Made by a program: the position numbers and the translations under genes
Origin: an uncultured Campylobacter sp.
GTDB lineage: Bacteria > Campylobacterota > Campylobacteria > Campylobacterales > Campylobacteraceae
Reading direction: 5' to 3'
Assembly (NCBI RefSeq): GCF_938045535.1
Contig: NZ_CALIMQ010000043.1
Coordinates: 1-9,229, forward strand
Length of the DNA: 9,229 bases
Shown: piece by piece, positions 5,602-9,229 of the stretch
How positions within the stretch are numbered: position 1 is the first letter of the stretch
How the letters are laid out: each line of letters starts with the position of its first letter
Notes under the pieces: generated by a model
What the model saw: the letters and a program-made list of their open reading frames with translations, nothing else
What the model was told of the DNA's origin: nothing
The model's database searches: none

Positions 5602-7764
5602 TTGAAATTTTTTATAACCGCCGTGAATACGGAGGTAGGAAAGACATTCGTTACAGCCTCGCTTCTGCGGGCGTTTTTGCAAAGCGGTCGCACCGCGATC
5701 GCGCTAAAGCCCGTGCAGACGGGATGCGAGATGAGCGGCGGCAGGCTTGTCGCGCAGGATGTGAGCGAGTATGCTAAAGTAAGCGCAGATAGCGACATTG
5801 CGCCGATTTATGCGTTTAAATTTCCGGCTTCGCCGCACTACAGCGCGAGTTTGGAGTGCCGAGAGATCAAGACGGATAAAATTTTAAAATTTATCGACGC
5901 TCATTCGGCGCAGTGCGAAATCACGCTGATCGAAGGCGCGGGCGGTATTTTCGTGCCGCTGAACTCGCACGAGAGCTTTTTGGACGTGATGAGAGCGGTA
6001 GATGCGCCGATCGTTTTGGTCTGTAAAAACGAGCTGGGCGGGATAAACAGCGCGCTTTGCAGCGTCTATGTCCTACGCTCGCACGGGCTTAAAATCGCGG
6101 CGCTGGTTCTGAATTTTACCGACGAGAAGGACGAAATTTGCGTATCGAACGCAGCGTATCTGAAAAGCAAACTCAAAGGCATATCCGTCATATCGCTACG
6201 TAAATTCCAAAAGGACGACTTTACCGCCGCTGCGCGCTCTTTTGAAAATTTCATCGCCTCGCTAAATTTTAACGATCCGTCGCAGATGGACGCGGGCGCG
6301 GCAAATTCAAACGAAACCGCCGCGGTAGCCTTGGATACGGCGCAAAGCGGGCAGAGGGGCGCAAATTTAAATGAGAATTCTAAAAATAGCAAGGCTCGCT
6401 TTGCTTTGGACACAGCGCAGGTCTGCGAACAAGACGGCGAAATTAAAAGCAGCCGCGTCGCGCCGCCGCTCATGAGCGCTTCAAACACGGACCCCATTGA
6501 TCTAAGCTTCGATGCGAAGCATCTTTGGCACCCCTACACTTCCGCGACGCATCCGCTTAAGGCACGCGGCGTGCTCCGCGCCGAAGGCAATAAAATTTAC
6601 ACGACGCAGGGCGCGCTGATCGACGGGATGAGCTCTTGGTGGTGCGCCGTGCAGGGATACGGCAGCGAGGCGTTAAATGCCGCGGCGACCGCACAGATAA
6701 AGGAATTTTCTCATGTGATGTTCGGCGGACTTACCCACGCGCCCGCGATAAATTTAGGCAAAAAGCTACTCTCGATGTTGCCGCAATTTGATCGCATCTT
6801 TTACGCGGACAGCGGCTCGGTAGCGGTCGAGGTGGCATTGAAAGCGGCGATCTGCTATCAGCAAAACGTCTCGCCTAAAAAGAGTAAAATTCTAACCGTC
6901 AGAGGCGGGTACCATGGCGATACGTTCGGCGCGATGAGCGTTTGCGATCCGCTCACCGGCATGCATTCGCTATTTAGCGGCATCTTGGCGCGTCAAATTT
7001 TTGCACCGCGCCCGAGCTGTCGCTTCGACGCGCCGTTTGACCCATCTAGCACGGATGAAATTTCTAAAATTTTTAAAGAAAACAAAGATGAGATCGCGGC
7101 CATCATCATCGAGCCCGTCGTCCAGGGAGCCGGCGGGATGTGGTTTTACCATCCGAAATTTTTAGACCGCCTCCGTGAGCTGTGCGACGAAGCGGACGCG
7201 GTGCTCATCTTTGACGAGATCGCCACCGGCTTTTGGCGCACGGGTAGGGTATTTGCATACGAATACTGCGGCGCGGCGCCCGACATAATCTGCATAGGCA
7301 AGGCGCTAAGCGGCGGGTTTATGAGCTTTGCGGCTGTTTTGACGAACGAAAAGATCGCGCACGGCGTGAGCAAAAACGGCGGTGTTTTTATGCACGGACC
7401 GACCTTCATGGCAAACCCTCTAGCTTGCGCCGTTTCGCTTAAAAATTTAGAAATTTTGTGCGCGCAGGACACGGCGCAAAAGGTCGCGCAAATCCACTCC
7501 GACCTGCAAGAGGGCCTGAGGGGGTGCAGGAGCTTAGACGGCGTGGCGGACGTTCGCACCTTGGGCGCTATCGGCGTCGTAGAGATGAAGGAGGCGGTGG
7601 ACGTAGAGGCACTGCAGGAATTTTTCGTAAAAAGGGGCGTTTGGATCAGACCGTTTGGCAAAAACATCTATCTCATGCCGCCGTTCATCACGCCCAGAAG
7701 CGATACGCAAGCGCTTTGCGAAGCGATCCGCGATGCGGTAAAATTAAAAATTTATAAAGGATAA
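5602..7764 (+). CDS. bioDA: Bifunctional dethiobiotin synthetase / DAPA aminotransferase fusion (BioD-BioA)
   Basis: One 720-residue polypeptide carries two consecutive biotin enzymes. Residues 1 to about 221 are BioD (ATP-dependent closure of DAPA to dethiobiotin), with P-loop NTEVGKT (9-15), KPVQTGC (about 36-42) and EGAGG (111-115). Residues about 222-301 form a low-complexity linker. Residues about 302-720 are BioA (SAM-dependent amination of KAPA to DAPA), with LWHPYTS (308-314), GMSSWWC, SHVMFGGLTH, DSGSVAVE, GGYHGDT (Tyr437), DEIATGF (from Asp538), PLP lysine in IGKALSGG (Lys567) and HGPTF (598-602). Both halves look catalytically complete. Start TTG 5602 is chosen because AAGGAG (5591-5596) precedes it by 5 nt and MKFFITAVNTEVGKT matches normal BioD N-termini; ATG 5578 or 5581 are alternatives. 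The domain order is opposite to the order of reactions. The transporter gene follows 2 nt after the stop. Confidence 0.93.
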   Translation: MKFFITAVNTEVGKTFVTASLLRAFLQSGRTAIALKPVQTGCEMSGGRLVAQDVSEYAKVSADSDIAPIYAFKFPASPHYSASLECREIKTDKILKFIDAHSAQCEITLIEGAGGIFVPLNSHESFLDVMRAVDAPIVLVCKNELGGINSALCSVYVLRSHGLKIAALVLNFTDEKDEICVSNAAYLKSKLKGISVISLRKFQKDDFTAAARSFENFIASLNFNDPSQMDAGAANSNETAAVALDTAQSGQRGANLNENSKNSKARFALDTAQVCEQDGEIKSSRVAPPLMSASNTDPIDLSFDAKHLWHPYTSATHPLKARGVLRAEGNKIYTTQGALIDGMSSWWCAVQGYGSEALNAAATAQIKEFSHVMFGGLTHAPAINLGKKLLSMLPQFDRIFYADSGSVAVEVALKAAICYQQNVSPKKSKILTVRGGYHGDTFGAMSVCDPLTGMHSLFSGILARQIFAPRPSCRFDAPFDPSSTDEISKIFKENKDEIAAIIIEPVVQGAGGMWFYHPKFLDRLRELCDEADAVLIFDEIATGFWRTGRVFAYEYCGAAPDIICIGKALSGGFMSFAAVLTNEKIAHGVSKNGGVFMHGPTFMANPLACAVSLKNLEILCAQDTAQKVAQIHSDLQEGLRGCRSLDGVADVRTLGAIGVVEMKEAVDVEALQEFFVKRGVWIRPFGKNIYLMPPFITPRSDTQALCEAIRDAVKLKIYKG
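6265..6504 (+). repeat. Interdomain linker of BioDA with repeated ALDTAQ segments
   Basis: The codons between the BioD and BioA domains encode a polar, Asn/Ser/Ala-rich stretch without recognisable fold. The hexapeptide ALDTAQ occurs at 6328-6345 and again at 6403-6420, with synonymous codon differences (GCCTTGGATACGGCGCAA against GCTTTGGACACAGCGCAG). A related AQDTAQ lies inside the BioA domain at 7462-7479. The middle of the linker (about 6361-6390) is locally more AT-rich than its flanks. It may be former intergenic DNA or an inserted repeat joined in frame when the genes fused; that is inference. Confidence 0.5.
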
Positions 7765-7766
7765 GA

Positions 7767-9131
7767 TTGCAAATTTTAATCATATTTATCATATTTCTAC
7801 TTTTGCTAGGCTTCTTGGAATTTCGCAAAAAGACCGCCCTTGAGGGCTTTTTGGTAGCGGACAGAAAGGCGAGTGCTTTTGAGATCGCGTTTTCGATAGT
7901 CGCTACATGCGTGGGCGGCGCGGCTACGATCGGCGTGGTATCGAATATGCAAAAGTATGGATTTGCCGCGGTTTGGTGGCTTTTAAGCGGCGCGATCGGA
8001 CTGATGATTTTAGCGATTTTTATTGCGAAAATTCTACGCGCGAGCAAGGCGCTGACGTTCGCGCAGATTGCAGAAATTTTTATCGACAAAAGAGCCAGGC
8101 TTGTTAGCGCGGTTATCATTTGCGTGGCATGGTGCGCTATCTTAGCGGCGCAGTTTAGCGCTAGCGCACGCATACTCTCGACGTTTGATCTAAATTTCAA
8201 CTCCTCGCTGTTCATCGGAGGCGCGGTCATCATCGTTTATACGATTTTGGGCGGACAAAGAGCGGTCATTAGAAGCGATGTATATCAATACGCTATCGTA
8301 ATCGCGGCGTTTTTGGCAGTTTTGCTCTGGCTAAATTTTAATTCGCCGCAGGTATTTGAAAATGTAAATTTTACGCTCAAAAATGACGCCTTCGGATACG
8401 ACAAGATCGGATATTATCTGCTGGTTATCGGTACTAGCTACGTGATCGATCCGATGCTGTTTTCTAGAATTTTAAGCGCAAAGGACGAGCGCGCGGCGAT
8501 CCTGGGCTCTATCTTCGGTGCTTTTGGAATCGCAATCAGCAGCATAATGATCGCTTTTATAGGTTTCGGTGCGATGAGCCTTGCGACCGCCGGCACGAGC
8601 GGCGAAGATCTGCTTAACGTAAGCCTTTTTAATGCGTTGCCTGCGTCCTTGGGTGCGGTTTTGATGCTGGGGCTATTGGCGGCGATCATATCCTCTGCGG
8701 ACACCTGCCTGATCACGGCTTCTAGCATCTTCGCGCACGATATTTTGCGAAGCGAGGATCTAAAAATTTACCGTATCGCCACGCTAGGTTTCGGCGCGAT
8801 CGCGCTACTTTTAGCAAGCTTCGGCGGCGAAATTTTAAACTATCTCTTCGCGGCGAGCAACATCTTCGTAGGCGGCGTGGCGACGGCGCTATTTTTCGCC
8901 ATCATCTTTCGCGGCAAGATCGACAAGGATCTCGTTTTGTGCGCCATGTATCTAGGCGGCGCCTTGGGGCTAGCCGCGGCTATTAGCGGTATAAATGCCT
9001 TTGCCGTAGCAGGGATAATTACGGCGTGCATTTTATGCCTGGCGGCCAGATTAAAATTTAACGCAGCCTCTTCAAAGCTCGATCCAAACTGCGTCTGCAT
9101 ACCCCAAGCAAGCGAGTACGAAGAGAAATAA
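7767..9131 (+). CDS. Sodium:solute symporter (SSS) family transporter
   Basis: This 454-residue inner-membrane protein has about 12-13 hydrophobic helices, as expected for SSS carriers, which couple Na+ entry to uptake of a small organic solute. Diagnostic segments are the N-terminal EGFLVADRKAS with the following VGGAATIGV helix (about 26-57), YTILGGQRAVIRSDVYQ (158-174, the classic SSS signature with the IL-GG turn), and AAIISSADTCL (305-315), where Ser309/Ser310 fit the Na+ site. Start TTG 7767 follows AAAGGA (7756-7761), which overlaps the end of bioDA, with a 5-nt spacer. The 2-nt gap to bioDA indicates one operon and probably coupled translation. The substrate cannot be read from the sequence; biotin, a biotin precursor or an unrelated solute are all possible. 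The C-terminus has a polar tail with two nearby Cys residues. Confidence 0.9.
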   Translation: MQILIIFIIFLLLLGFLEFRKKTALEGFLVADRKASAFEIAFSIVATCVGGAATIGVVSNMQKYGFAAVWWLLSGAIGLMILAIFIAKILRASKALTFAQIAEIFIDKRARLVSAVIICVAWCAILAAQFSASARILSTFDLNFNSSLFIGGAVIIVYTILGGQRAVIRSDVYQYAIVIAAFLAVLLWLNFNSPQVFENVNFTLKNDAFGYDKIGYYLLVIGTSYVIDPMLFSRILSAKDERAAILGSIFGAFGIAISSIMIAFIGFGAMSLATAGTSGEDLLNVSLFNALPASLGAVLMLGLLAAIISSADTCLITASSIFAHDILRSEDLKIYRIATLGFGAIALLLASFGGEILNYLFAASNIFVGGVATALFFAIIFRGKIDKDLVLCAMYLGGALGLAAAISGINAFAVAGIITACILCLAARLKFNAASSKLDPNCVCIPQASEYEEK

Positions 9132-9137
9132 GCGCAG

Positions 9138-9229
9138 CTAGCCGCTTTCGGTAAATTTCATGTGGGCGGATACGGCGCGTTTAATAAGATCGTTATCGCA
9201 TAAGAGCAGAGCTACTAAATTTATCCCGT
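9138..9229 (-). CDS. Possible 3' end of a convergent gene (last 29 codons), unrecognised
   Basis: On the minus strand one frame stays open from the window edge to TAG at 9140-9138. It ends in a plausible tail (IKRAVSAHMKFTESG), while the other two minus frames contain stops. If real, it converges on the transporter gene, whose stop lies only 6 nt away. At this length an open frame can occur by chance. I see no family match and no terminator between the two genes. Confidence 0.35.
   Translation of the reverse strand, partial: GINLVALLLCDNDLIKRAVSAHMKFTESG

Noticed and set aside
6066..7667. Long minus-strand open frames opposite bioDA
   Set aside because: They are antisense shadows of a GC-richer coding frame. 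Their translations are Ser/Ala/Cys-rich, with no motif and no ribosome binding site.
1..9229. CRISPR array, insertion sequence, tRNA, rRNA or defence island
   Set aside because: I saw no spaced direct repeats, transposase motifs, terminal inverted repeats, tRNA-like cloverleaf or recognisable defence genes.

Overview
This window does not read as one genome. Three stretches with different base composition and different protein lineages are joined end to end. (A) Positions 1 to about 860 are AT-rich and look like a low-GC Firmicute, probably Lactobacillales: strong extended -10 promoters, purine-rich Shine-Dalgarno sites and a 66-residue cold-shock protein. (B) About 960 to 3395 is very AT-rich and looks like Leptotrichia or another Fusobacteriota. 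(C) About 3395 to 9229 has much more G+C and carries an ftsA-ftsZ junction, a NimA-like flavoprotein, a fused bioD-bioA and a transporter. Its protein style and frequent AAATTTT tracts suggest a higher-GC oral Campylobacter such as the C. gracilis/rectus/showae group. These lineages share the human oral cavity, so the likeliest explanation is a chimeric metagenome contig. The species names are my recognition, not a search result.

Layout. Segment A holds the last 27 codons of an unrecognised gene, an unrecognised small membrane/coiled-coil protein with its own promoter and terminator, and a cold-shock gene with a leader of about 100 nt that could mask its own ribosome binding site. Segment B holds a PHP-family phosphoesterase (histidinol-phosphatase-like) facing a Wzz-type chain-length determinant across a two-way terminator. 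A divergent promoter region follows, then the first 134 codons or so of a class I/II aminotransferase. That gene is cut at about 3391-3403 and continues in frame into the last 106 or so codons of Campylobacter-type FtsA.

Segment C runs on as ftsA (3' end), ftsZ and a pyridoxamine-5'-phosphate-oxidase-like NimA-family protein whose ATG directly follows the ftsZ stop. After a gap of 185 nt without a clear gene comes bioDA, one polypeptide combining dethiobiotin synthetase and DAPA aminotransferase through a linker of about 80 residues. A sodium:solute symporter follows 2 nt downstream. The window ends in what may be the 3' end of a convergent minus-strand gene.

How the genes work together. FtsA and FtsZ build the division ring. 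BioA and BioD catalyse consecutive steps of biotin synthesis, and the transporter probably shares their transcript. The genes of segments A and B have no functional link to those of C. I found no mobile element, CRISPR array, tRNA, rRNA or defence system. The most interesting genuine biology is the bioDA fusion with its repeat-bearing linker and linked transporter; the most important practical message is the chimerism.
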